DNA of 64,000 nt from contig OZ255630.1 of the NCBI GenBank assembly GCA_965276825.1, forward strand, positions 3,968,001 through 4,032,000, in the 5' to 3' direction. The translations under genes were made by a program, and so were the position numbers. Below the pieces are notes generated by a model, which did no database searches, was not told the DNA's origin, and was given only the letters and a program-made list of their open reading frames with translations. Positions 7,848 to 15,359 of this stretch are shown one piece after another (positions within the stretch are counted from its first letter, which is position 1; each line of letters starts with the position of its first letter). This DNA is from G965276765 sp965276825 (GTDB lineage: Bacteria; Actinomycetota; Acidimicrobiia; Acidimicrobiales; Palsa-688).

Positions 7848-7926
7848 CATGAGGGGTCAGACAGCCCTAACAGACGACTTTCAAACCGAGCATGCCCGAC
7901 CGTCGTTTGAGCAGGCTGCTAGGCGC

Positions 7927-8088
7927 CTAGGTGGTCGGCGGGTCCTGCCGGTCACGATCGGCATGAACTCCGCCGGACTCCTCCAGGGCCGTCTTCCTGC
8001 TCGACGCCTTCCGCAGGCCAATGATCGAGATTGTCAGGATTCCCGCGACGATGATCACGGCCAAGATGAGAGCCACAACGAAGAGCAT
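7927..8088 (-). CDS. Small single-TM protein on the opposite strand
   Basis: 53 residues on the minus strand from ATG 8088. Residues about 2-24 are a continuous hydrophobic segment (MLFVVALILAVIIVAGILT), followed by a basic stretch (GLRKASSRK) and a charged tail ending DPPTT. This is a plausible N-in or N-out single-span membrane peptide. It is the only opposing gene among the satellite genes. Small TM proteins of phage elements can be holin-like, superinfection-exclusion or toxin peptides; none can be chosen here. A stop codon lies just upstream in frame, so ATG 8088 is the only start. No strong Shine-Dalgarno. Confidence 0.45.
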   Translation of the reverse strand: MLFVVALILAVIIVAGILTISIIGLRKASSRKTALEESGGVHADRDRQDPPTT

Positions 8089-8308
8089 GTTCCAGAGGTA
8101 CTCCCGCTAGCCGAGATATGCCCGGCGACCCTTGATCCGTCCTGTCGGCTGGCCCGCAGGGATGATGCGCCCGCGAGCCGTCGAGAGCAGACGCCTACCA
8201 AGCGCCATTCCGCTGCCGGCGTCCTGACCAGCACACATACCGGTGTGATTGGTCGACAGACGAATAACGACACAGTTGCTAGCTGCAGCAAGCACTCAGG
8301 GAGCGATC

Positions 8309-8785
8309 GTGTCGGGTGACGCCCGCGGGTACGCGTGGCCGCCCTTCGACCCTGGTCACACGCTCTCGACGAGGCACGGCGCCGACTCCGAGCGCCGGTG
8401 GCGGCCGATCGCTGACCGGCTGGCCGCCGAGGCGTTGGACCAGGCGCCGTGGCTCGGTCGCCGGTCGTTCCGTGCGGCGCTCGCCGCCTGGGCGAAGGCC
8501 GAGGCGCGGGTCGAGCTGGTCGACGCTTGGCTCGACGAGCATGGCGTGTTGGACGCCGACGGCGTCCCGAGGCCGGCGGCGACCTACGCGTTGCGCTTGG
8601 AGGCGTCGGCAGCGACCCGGCGTGCGGCGCTCGGGTTGGATCCGCAGTCCTTCGCCCGGCTGCTGGTGACGTTCGAGCAGACCGAGGGCGCTCAGGACGT
8701 CCTGTCGGCGCTCCGGGCCGAGGCGAGGCAGATGGGCCGCTGCGAGGGCGCTCGGGCCGCACACGGCATCACAGGCGGCGCTTAG
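8309..8785 (+). CDS. Phage terminase small subunit
   Basis: 158 residues from GTG 8309, with AGGGAG about eight bases upstream. The helical body (about 35-140) has the small-terminase pattern: an AWAKAEARVELVDAWL helix, DEHGVLDADGVPRPAATYALRLEASAATRR split over a loop, then LGLDPQSFARLL. In other terminases this subunit recognises the pac or cos site and recruits the large subunit. It lies two genes ahead of the large terminase. A satellite encoding its own small terminase can redirect a helper phage's packaging to its own DNA. The first 30 residues are probably disordered. Confidence 0.7.
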   Translation: MSGDARGYAWPPFDPGHTLSTRHGADSERRWRPIADRLAAEALDQAPWLGRRSFRAALAAWAKAEARVELVDAWLDEHGVLDADGVPRPAATYALRLEASAATRRAALGLDPQSFARLLVTFEQTEGAQDVLSALRAEARQMGRCEGARAAHGITGGA

Positions 8786-8800
8786 CGAAGGAGGCGGCCA

Positions 8801-9028
8801 GTGACCGGCCAGGACTTGAGACCGAAGGTGAGCGTCGTCGTCGAGCACGACCCGGAGGGCTGGCCTGGCCGGGGCACGCTCGGCGCTGCGGACTGCGACG
8901 ACGGCCCGCATCTGCATGCTGTTGCGGTGTGGCGGGTGACGGTGAGCTCGCAGGGTCGTCGCTGGCGTGAACACCTGCATTTCTGTGACGGGTGCTTGCC
9001 GGCCAGGTATCGGCGGTCGGGGTCGTGA
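8801..9028 (+). CDS. Small Cys/His protein between the terminase genes
   Basis: 75 residues from GTG 8801 with a very strong Shine-Dalgarno (AAGGAGG near 8787-8793). One Cys at about residue 32 and a HFCDGC pair at about 60-65 could bind a metal. The rest is beta-rich (VAVWRVTVSSQGRRW). Its stop overlaps the large-terminase start by GTGA, so translation is coupled. Small HNH-like or zinc proteins are common beside terminases, but an HNH motif is not visible here. Function unknown. Confidence 0.5.
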   Translation: MTGQDLRPKVSVVVEHDPEGWPGRGTLGAADCDDGPHLHAVAVWRVTVSSQGRRWREHLHFCDGCLPARYRRSGS

Positions 9029-10509
9029 GCGCTGCGCTGGACCTGCTCGGCACGCTCCGGTTGGAGGACGGCATCCGCTGGGGTGACCGTGCGGTCGACT
9101 GGCAGCGAGCGGACGCGGCGGCGGTCCTCGACCCGGCGCCGGGCGCGCCCCGCCTGCACTATTTGACCCGTCCGCGTGGTGGGTCCATGACTTCCGACAC
9201 TGCCGGCATGGTGATCGCCGCGCTGTTGGAGGATCTGCCGGAGGCGGCGAGAGTGGTGTGGGTCGCCGCGGATCGTGACCGGGGCCGGCTGGGTGTGGAT
9301 GCGATGGCCGGTCTGGTCCGTCGGACGCCGGGTCTGCGCTCGGTGCTCAAGGTCGATCAGTGGCGGATCACCGCACCGAACGGTGCGACCGTCGAGGTGC
9401 TCGCCGCCGACGGACCTTCGGCGTTCGGTCTGCGGCCGCACATGATCGTCGTCGACGAGCACGCGGTATGGCCGAACACGGGCAACGCCCGGCAGGTGTG
9501 GGAAGCGTTGGTGTCGGCGGTCCCGAAGGTTCCGGGGTGCCGCATGGTCGTGATGACGAGCGCGGGGGATCCGTCGTCGCATGCGGCGAGGACGTTGGAG
9601 CGGGCGAAGCGTTCGAGGGCGTGGCGGGTGAACGAGGTGCCGGGCCCGTTGCCGTGGATGCCGGCGGACGTGCTGGACGAGCAGCGGTCGTTGCTGACCG
9701 ATTCGCAGTTCGCCCGGCTGCACTTGAACACCTGGTGTGCTCCTGAGGACCGTCTCACGACGCGGGCGGACGTGCTGGCCTGTGTGGCGCATGAGGGCCC
9801 GCTGCTACCGGAGCGTGGCCGGTCCTACATCATCACCCTGGATGCGGGCTTGGTGAATGACCGGACGGTGGCAGTGATCGCCCACGCTGACGGTCGGGGC
9901 GAGGATGCCCGGTCGGTGATCGACCGTGTGTCGGTGTGGCAAGGGTCGAAGGCGTCGCAGGTGCGTCTGGCCGAGGTGGAGGCGTGGTTGCGGCACGCGT
10001 CGCACGAGTTCAACCGGGCGCCGATCCTGATGGATCCGTGGCAGACGGCGGGGACGGCGCAGCGGCTGCCGGGTCAGGGCCTGTCGGTGTCGGAGTTTGT
10101 GTTCACCGCTCAGAGCACGTCGAGGTTGGCGACGGCGTTGTACCGGGCGTTGCGGGATCACCGGCTGGCCTTGCCGGATGACGACGAGCTGATCGACGAG
10201 TTGTCGAATGCCCGGCTGGTGGAGAAGGGTCCGGGGCAGGTCCGCATCGATCATGATGCCGGGTCGCATGATGATCGGGTGATTGCGGTGGCGATGGTGG
10301 TGCTGCATTTCGGTGTCCGCCCGGAGCGTTCCTACGATTTCCTGCCGGTCGGCGTTCCTAATCACGACCCGTTCATCGATTCTTCGGGGATGGCGGCGTG
10401 GGACATCGGTGGGCATGTTGACCGGTGGGCGAATGATCCGGATCCGGGGTCGGTGACGTCGGTCGGCCGGCGTGATTATGGCCGTGGTCACGGGCCGTGG
10501 GTGTTCTGA
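9025..10509 (+). CDS. Phage terminase large subunit with altered P-loop
   Basis: 494 residues from GTG 9025, coupled to the preceding gene. The ATPase half has a P-loop-like RPRGGSMTSDTAG (about 49-61), Walker B MIVVDEHAVW (about 140-149) and the coupling motif MVVMTSAGD (about 172-180). The nuclease half has IITLDAGLVND (about 270), ILMDPWQT (about 335) and an HDD group in GSHDDRVIAVAM (about 413-424). The Walker A lysine position is Met (ATG, one base from AAG), which should hurt ATP hydrolysis. The nuclease acidic residues look complete. The protein packages phage or satellite DNA into proheads; no portal or capsid is encoded nearby. Confidence 0.8.
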   Translation: MSAALDLLGTLRLEDGIRWGDRAVDWQRADAAAVLDPAPGAPRLHYLTRPRGGSMTSDTAGMVIAALLEDLPEAARVVWVAADRDRGRLGVDAMAGLVRRTPGLRSVLKVDQWRITAPNGATVEVLAADGPSAFGLRPHMIVVDEHAVWPNTGNARQVWEALVSAVPKVPGCRMVVMTSAGDPSSHAARTLERAKRSRAWRVNEVPGPLPWMPADVLDEQRSLLTDSQFARLHLNTWCAPEDRLTTRADVLACVAHEGPLLPERGRSYIITLDAGLVNDRTVAVIAHADGRGEDARSVIDRVSVWQGSKASQVRLAEVEAWLRHASHEFNRAPILMDPWQTAGTAQRLPGQGLSVSEFVFTAQSTSRLATALYRALRDHRLALPDDDELIDELSNARLVEKGPGQVRIDHDAGSHDDRVIAVAMVVLHFGVRPERSYDFLPVGVPNHDPFIDSSGMAAWDIGGHVDRWANDPDPGSVTSVGRRDYGRGHGPWVF

Positions 10510-10832
10510 TGGTCGCGGCGGATGATCTGCCGGAGCCGGACGACGGGTGGATCATTCCCGTGGATGATCTGCCGCCGGATTGGCGCGCTGCGACCCAGGC
10601 CGGCCCTCTGGCGTCGTGGATGTTCCTGGCCGGCCTGGCCGCGGAGGGTCATGTGGGTGCTGCGGGTCGCATCGACGTTCTGGTCAACAACGGGGGAATA
10701 GCCCTCGCCGACACCCCGACCTGCGCCTGTTGCAGGCGCAGGTGGCTGCCGCCGTCGGCCCAAGCTGATGGTCGCACGGACCACAAACCTCTGCATGGCC
10801 ACTACCGGGCGCGGGGCAGGGACGCCGCGTAG
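10509..10832 (+). CDS. Small ORF at the right edge of the island
   Basis: 107 residues from ATG 10509, overlapping the terminase stop (TGATG). The N-terminal 65 residues are acidic and proline-rich with a helical segment (SWMFLAGLAAEG). A CACC cluster sits near residue 72. The C-terminal 30 residues are Arg-rich and run 31 bp into the opposite-strand hydrolase gene, so the tail may be read from the chromosome side of the junction. No family recognised. The sequence IDVLVNNGG recalls a short-chain dehydrogenase motif but the rest does not fit that fold. Confidence 0.4.
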   Translation: MVAADDLPEPDDGWIIPVDDLPPDWRAATQAGPLASWMFLAGLAAEGHVGAAGRIDVLVNNGGIALADTPTCACCRRRWLPPSAQADGRTDHKPLHGHYRARGRDAA

Positions 10833-11698
10833 GCGCCCGTGTTGCCCCGAGTGTGCGAAGCGACCGCACCCTCGCTGGTGACCGTGGCCGTCAAGAGGTC
10901 CCCGAGCCCACTGATGTCGAGCCGGATCGTGTCGCCGTGGCTCAGCGGACCGACACCTGCCGGCGTGCCGGTGGTGATGATGTCCCCGGGCTCCAGGGGG
11001 CTGATCCACGACGCGTAGGAGACGAGCTTGTCCACGTCCCAGATGAGATCCCGGGTGTCGGCCTCCTGTCGGAGCTCGTCGTTGACCCAGCATCTCAGCC
11101 GGGCGCGCCGGGGATCGCCGAACTCGTCCGCGGTCGCGATCCACGGTCCGATGGGCGAGAACGTCGTGAACGACTTGCGCGTCGACCGGTCCTCGCCGCC
11201 CCTCATCGTGATGTCGAGCAGCCCCGTGTAGCCGAAGATGTGCGATCTCGCGTCCGACTCGCTGATGCGGTGCGCGAGTCGGCCGATCACGACGGCGAGC
11301 TCACCCTCCTGGTCGAACCGCCTGTCGTGATAGGGAAGCTGGATCGTCCCACCCGGGTCGAGGATGGAGGACGGGGCTTTGAGGAACAGCCCGAGGGCGC
11401 CGACGTCAGCCTCGACGTTCATCTCGGACTGGTGATCCCGGTAGTTGATCGGCGCAGCCAGGAGCTTGCTCGGATCGCCTATCGGGGCCTCGAACTGGAC
11501 ATCGGCGAGCGGCACACCCCCCGTTCGCCGCTCTGCCACCTGCACGGACAGCCGATCCCATCGTTGGATCAACGTGCGCATGGCGCTTCGGGTCGAGCGG
11601 CTCTCGGGTTCGACCGCTCCGACCAGGTCCGTGAGGTCGATGACCCGGTCAGCGACGACCTTGCCGATCCGGCCGCCGTCGAAGGTCGCTAGTGGCAT
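10802..11698 (-). CDS. Fumarylacetoacetate hydrolase family (fumarylpyruvate hydrolase-like)
   Basis: 298 residues from ATG 11698. The FAH catalytic domain covers about 70-285: APINYRDH, then FLKAPSSIL, the metal-binding FDQEGELAVVIG, FGYTGLLDIT, and ISPLEPGDIITTGTPAGVG. Length and motifs match the group of FAH enzymes that includes fumarylpyruvate and acylpyruvate hydrolases. It lies last in a same-strand run with gentisate dioxygenase and a hydroxybenzoate hydroxylase, so it most likely cleaves maleyl- or fumarylpyruvate at the end of the gentisate pathway, giving pyruvate and fumarate or maleate. The 3' end abuts the satellite island. Confidence 0.82.
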   Translation of the reverse strand: MPLATFDGGRIGKVVADRVIDLTDLVGAVEPESRSTRSAMRTLIQRWDRLSVQVAERRTGGVPLADVQFEAPIGDPSKLLAAPINYRDHQSEMNVEADVGALGLFLKAPSSILDPGGTIQLPYHDRRFDQEGELAVVIGRLAHRISESDARSHIFGYTGLLDITMRGGEDRSTRKSFTTFSPIGPWIATADEFGDPRRARLRCWVNDELRQEADTRDLIWDVDKLVSYASWISPLEPGDIITTGTPAGVGPLSHGDTIRLDISGLGDLLTATVTSEGAVASHTRGNTGAYAASLPRAR

Positions 11699-11762
11699 CA
11701 GGGCACTCCCATCACAGAGGTCACACGGATCACGAGGATCAACAGTCTCAGGGGATGTCGAC

Positions 11763-12950
11763 TCACGCCGGGGAGAGGCTGGCCTCGTACCCGTACAGCC
11801 AGTCGAAGTACGTCAGGTCGTCCGGGTCGCGCGGCTGGAGCAGGGCATCGCGGAGGATGGCCGTGACGCCGTCCGCGTGGACGATCTCCCCCAGGTGACG
11901 GGCCCATGTCTGCACCGAGGTGGTGCGCGCGATCCGTGCGTCCTGGTAGACGCCAAAGGCGTCCCTCGGTCGTCCGCGGTGCGCCGCGAGCGCCTCGGCC
12001 AGGACCAGGGCGTCCTCGATCGCCTGACATCCGCCCTGTGCGAGGTACTGGAGCATCGGATGCGCGGCGTCGCCGAGCAGGGTGACGCCGCCCCTCGTCC
12101 AGTTCGACGCCGGGTCCCGGTCCACCATGACCCACCGCTGTCCACGATCGACCAGCGCGCCGCCCTGGCGCACGTACTCGTGCTTGCCGGCCAGCCGGAG
12201 ATCCAGCTCCTCGGGCAGGCCCCACTCCTGGGATTCCGACGGATACCGGTCGCTGGCGAAGACGGCGACCTGGTTGTGCAACTCACCGCGTCGCACCGGG
12301 TACTGCATGAGGTGCATCTTCGGCCCCGCCCACCACGTCACGTCATCCTTGCCCTCGCGCTCGGCCACGGCCGAGTAGGGCACCAAGCCGCGGTAGGCGA
12401 CGTGTCCTGCGCACCTGGGCTCGCCGTCGCCGACGACGTACTCGCGCACCACAGAGTGCAAGCCGTCTGCGCCGACGACGAGGTCCGTGTCGTAGGTGGA
12501 GCCGTCTGCCGTTGCGAGGTGCACCGAGGCGTCGCGCTCGGACAGCGACACGACCTCGCGGCCAGTTTCGAAGGTGACCAGCCCGCTCGCCCGGCATGCC
12601 TGCAGCAGGCTGGCGTGCAGGTCGCTCCGATGGGTGACGGCGTAGGGGTACCCGTAGGTGTCGCGGAACACCTCGCCGAAGCGCACCGCCGTGATGGGCT
12701 CGCCGGTGACCGCGTCCATCAGCACGGCCCGCGGCGGGAAGACGGCACTCTCGTACACCTCGTCGAGCACACCGAGCTCGTCGAGGACTCGAAGCGCGTT
12801 GGGGGCGAGCTGGATCCCGGCGCCGATCTCGCCCAGCTGGCCGGCCCGCTCCAACACGTGCACCGGCAGGCTGCGCCGAGCGGCCGCCAAGGCGAAGGCG
12901 ATCCCGCCGATGCCTCCGCCGACCACCAGGAGTCGAGGTCGGTCGTGCAC
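11763..12950 (-). CDS. 3-hydroxybenzoate 6-monooxygenase-like flavoprotein
   Basis: 395 residues from GTG 12950, with GGGAG just upstream on the minus strand. It is a class A FAD monooxygenase: dinucleotide motif LLVVGGGIGGIAFA at the N-terminus, the DG motif in VVGADGLHSVVR (about 160-172), and the GD motif LLGDAAHPMLQYLAQGG (about 285-301). The HPMLQYLAQG variant is typical of 3-hydroxybenzoate 6-hydroxylases rather than salicylate hydroxylases. The reaction uses NADH and O2 to make gentisate, the substrate of the next enzyme in the operon. Substrate assignment is from motif and neighbours; salicylate 5-type activity is the main alternative. Confidence 0.8.
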   Translation of the reverse strand: MHDRPRLLVVGGGIGGIAFALAAARRSLPVHVLERAGQLGEIGAGIQLAPNALRVLDELGVLDEVYESAVFPPRAVLMDAVTGEPITAVRFGEVFRDTYGYPYAVTHRSDLHASLLQACRASGLVTFETGREVVSLSERDASVHLATADGSTYDTDLVVGADGLHSVVREYVVGDGEPRCAGHVAYRGLVPYSAVAEREGKDDVTWWAGPKMHLMQYPVRRGELHNQVAVFASDRYPSESQEWGLPEELDLRLAGKHEYVRQGGALVDRGQRWVMVDRDPASNWTRGGVTLLGDAAHPMLQYLAQGGCQAIEDALVLAEALAAHRGRPRDAFGVYQDARIARTTSVQTWARHLGEIVHADGVTAILRDALLQPRDPDDLTYFDWLYGYEASLSPA

Positions 12951-13006
12951 CTGCGCTCCCTCCTCTCGTCGCGAGGCCAGCCGGTCGCGTGGCGATCGAG
13001 CGCTGC

Positions 13007-14104
13007 TCAGAGCGACGAGACGCCCCTGACGGCCTGAGGCTCCGGCAACGTCTCCGACCGACCGAGACCGAGAGCTTCCGTGACGGGCCCGTCGGAGAGG
13101 ACGAACAGGTCCGAGTCCTCGGCCGCCTCGTGATCCACGGCTGCCCACGAAGGCACCACGAAGATGTCACCGGTGCTCCACTCGTAGCGAACACCCGCGA
13201 TGACCGACGAGCCGGCTCCTCGGAACACCACCCAGATGGAGCTCCCGACCGTGCGCGTGGAAGCGGTGCGGAAGCCGGGCAGGAGGCGGTGCATCTCACT
13301 GCGCATCGTCGGCATGACGTCCTTGCCGTTGCTCGTGTCGCAGAAGCGGATCGTTGCGTGCTGCTCGCCCGAAGCGTCCAGCAGCGCGGTCAACGCCAGA
13401 TCCGTGGCATCCCACCGGTACCGGAGGAGGGGCGAGTGCCGTCCAGACGCGGGAGCTTGGGCACCGGTGGGGAGGACCCCGACGGGCCGGAGGCCGGGGT
13501 GGCCGAAGCGCCGCTCTCCCTGGGATGTCGTCGACCTCTCGTAGGGCGTGCGCTCGCCTGGGCCCTCCTGGAAGAACACGGCGTCGAGGTTGCTGACCAG
13601 GGGCAGGTCCAGTCCGTCGAACCAGATCATCGGGTCGACCCCCGGGTTGTCGTGCTCGTGCCAGCTGTAGCTCGGCGTGAGCACCAGGTCACCCGGCTCC
13701 ATGAGGATGGGATCACCGTTCACCAGGGTCCACACGCCGCGTCCCCGGAGCACGAATCGAAGGGCGGCGGGGCTGTGGCGGTGCGATGGCGCCAGCTCCC
13801 CGCCGCGCAGGTACTGCACCGCACCCCACAGCGTGTGGGTGGCGAACGGCTTTCCGTTGAGGTCGGGATGGGCCAGGGCGAGCACACGGCGGTCGCCTCC
13901 CCGGTCGACCGGCACGAGATCACCGGCCCGCTCCGCCAGCTCCTCGAGCGCCTTCCAGTGCCACAGGTGCGGCGACAGGCGATTGGGCGCAGGGGGAAGG
14001 AGGCCCTGCTGCATCCACAGTGGCTGGAGGTCCGCGCTGGCGATGTCGCCGTAGAGCGTGTCGAGCCGTTGGTCCTCGACGTCGACGAACCGTGTAGTCG
14101 CCAC
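13007..14104 (-). CDS. Gentisate 1,2-dioxygenase
   Basis: 365-residue bicupin from GTG 14104, with an excellent AAGGAGGT Shine-Dalgarno five bases upstream. The first cupin has SHRHSPAALRFVLRG (about 107-121; Fe ligands His-x-His) and SYSWHEHDN (about 145-153). The second cupin spans about 225-345 and has lost the clear His set, as in this family. It opens the gentisate ring with O2 to maleylpyruvate. It is the first gene of the three-gene minus-strand operon and faces the divergent double-MarR gene, which is the likely regulator. No maleylpyruvate isomerase is seen in the window. Confidence 0.87.
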   Translation of the reverse strand: MATTRFVDVEDQRLDTLYGDIASADLQPLWMQQGLLPPAPNRLSPHLWHWKALEELAERAGDLVPVDRGGDRRVLALAHPDLNGKPFATHTLWGAVQYLRGGELAPSHRHSPAALRFVLRGRGVWTLVNGDPILMEPGDLVLTPSYSWHEHDNPGVDPMIWFDGLDLPLVSNLDAVFFQEGPGERTPYERSTTSQGERRFGHPGLRPVGVLPTGAQAPASGRHSPLLRYRWDATDLALTALLDASGEQHATIRFCDTSNGKDVMPTMRSEMHRLLPGFRTASTRTVGSSIWVVFRGAGSSVIAGVRYEWSTGDIFVVPSWAAVDHEAAEDSDLFVLSDGPVTEALGLGRSETLPEPQAVRGVSSL

Positions 14105-14401
14105 ACCGACCTCCTTGCCCTCGGGCAGTTCCCCAACGCCGGTGCCGGAACGGCGCTCGACACATCCTCACTCGACACATGCTCCGTGTACGTACTATCT
14201 TCTAACCTACGCCGCTGCGGACGAAGCGTCAAGGACCAGTCGGGGGAGCCGGGAGGGCCGGGCGCTGCCAGACAACCGGGAGGTCACGGCGCCGGATCGC
14301 GCACCTCGAGCTTTGCCACCGTTGACGGCCCCTTGCGGCGGCCGGTCCCGGCGGCTGCGACCGTCACGAGGGCCCGGTGCTCCACCTGGTCCGACCGCTC
14401 G
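14105..14401. promoter_or_regulatory. Divergent control region, possible MarR operators
   Basis: About 300 bp separate gentisate dioxygenase from the double-MarR gene. CTCGACACAT is repeated directly at 14156-14165 and 14171-14180 (15-bp spacing). A GTACGTAC palindrome lies at about 14188-14195 in the least GC-rich part. These are candidate operators and promoter sequence for the catabolic operon. Nothing else is supported in this stretch. Confidence 0.45.
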
Positions 14402-15298
14402 ATGACGCCCGGCGTTCCGAAGCTGGAACGCTCGCCGGGGCATCGGATACGCGTCGCCCAGCAGGTGCACCGGGGCCTGTGGGATCTGCACGTGCCGGGA
14501 AGCCTCACCTCGGTCCAGTACGCGATGCTGCTGGTGGTGGCCGGCACCCCGGGCGTCGATCAGAGCGCCTTGGGAGAGTCGCTCTCCACCGACAGCTCGA
14601 CGACGGCGGACGTCGCCAGCCGATTGGTGTCGGCTCAGCTCCTGCGCGCCGCACCCGACGACCGCGACCGACGCCGCAAGTCACTGACGTTGACACCAGA
14701 GGGACGTGATCTGCTCCTCGAGGTGACCGCGCCCGTGCTCCGCGTGCAGGAGCAGCTGCTTGCCGTGCTGTCGGCGCAGCAACGGCCTCGTCTGGTGAGC
14801 TTGTTGCAGGCGGTCGCGTACGCGTCCCACTCCGTGCCTCGACCAGCGGGCGTGCGATTGCCGGGCGCGACCGACATGACACTGGAGTCCGCCCCCGGCC
14901 ACCTCATCCGCCGCGCCCAGCAGGTGCACGGACGCCTGTGGGGCACGTGGGTGAGCCGGACCATCACCTCACCGCAGTACACGATGCTCCTGGTCCTGCG
15001 GGAACACGGGGAGCTCGACCAGTCGACACTCGGCCGCCACGCGTCACTGGACAGGTCCACCACGGCCGAGGTGGTGGCGCGACTGGCCAACCGGCGCTTC
15101 CTGAGATGCGCGCGCCGTCACGTGGACGGCAGGCGCAACCTCGTGGCCGCGACCACGCTCGGGATCACCCTGGTGGAGGACCTCGCCGAGGCCGTGCAGC
15201 GTGTGCAAGGCCAGTTGCTGCACGTCCTGAGCCCGGGTCAGCGTGAGGAATTCATGGAGTTGATGAACCTGATCTGCCAAGAGGTGGCGGCCAACTGA
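14402..15298 (+). CDS. Double MarR-domain regulator (tandem duplication)
   Basis: 298 residues from ATG 14402. Two MarR-like winged-helix units lie in one chain: about 8-140 (SPGHRIRVAQQVHRGLWDL, SVQYAMLLVV, DQSALGESLSTDSSTTADV) and about 158-296 (APGHLIRRAQQVHGRLWGT, SPQYTMLLVL, DQSTLGRHASLDRSTTAEV). The halves match segment by segment, so one arose by duplication of the other. MarR proteins are normally about 150 residues and dimerise; here one chain should act as a covalent dimer. It is divergent from the gentisate operon and probably senses an aromatic intermediate. No good Shine-Dalgarno precedes ATG 14402, so the start is tentative. Confidence 0.75.
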   Translation: MTPGVPKLERSPGHRIRVAQQVHRGLWDLHVPGSLTSVQYAMLLVVAGTPGVDQSALGESLSTDSSTTADVASRLVSAQLLRAAPDDRDRRRKSLTLTPEGRDLLLEVTAPVLRVQEQLLAVLSAQQRPRLVSLLQAVAYASHSVPRPAGVRLPGATDMTLESAPGHLIRRAQQVHGRLWGTWVSRTITSPQYTMLLVLREHGELDQSTLGRHASLDRSTTAEVVARLANRRFLRCARRHVDGRRNLVAATTLGITLVEDLAEAVQRVQGQLLHVLSPGQREEFMELMNLICQEVAAN

Positions 15299-15359
15299 CC
15301 TCCGGAGCGACGCCGCGTCGGCGCCACACGAGACCGGTGGAGGCGCGGCGAGGGTGACT

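Larger units (their letters stand above)
3578..10801 (+). mobile_element. Phage-satellite-like island with terminase but no capsid
   Basis: Nearly all genes point one way: tyrosine integrase, XRE-like HTH, two small proteins, primase-polymerase, RepA-like ATPase, small terminase, a small Cys protein, large terminase and one more small ORF. A single-TM protein lies on the opposite strand. No portal, capsid, tail or lysis gene is present. Integrase-regulator-replication-packaging with no structural genes is the layout of phage satellites (PICI-like islands). The replication genes are frameshifted and the terminase P-loop lysine is changed, so it may now be defective. Borders are estimated: left between the tRNA and 3731, right near the end of the 10509-10832 ORF. 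No flanking direct repeat was found by eye. Confidence 0.6.

Noticed and set aside
7720..8319. A 199-residue plus-strand reading after the RepA-like gene
   Set aside because: It has no recognisable fold, lacks a Shine-Dalgarno, crosses inverted repeats and overlaps a better minus-strand membrane peptide.
10670..10700. Short-chain dehydrogenase (VNNGG-like) in the island edge ORF
   Set aside because: Only one short motif matches; no Rossmann start, catalytic Tyr-x-x-x-Lys or correct length.
12989..14401. In-frame N-terminal extension of the double-MarR gene over the gentisate operon
   Set aside because: It is antisense to two clear enzymes and has random composition; the MarR similarity begins only after 14402.
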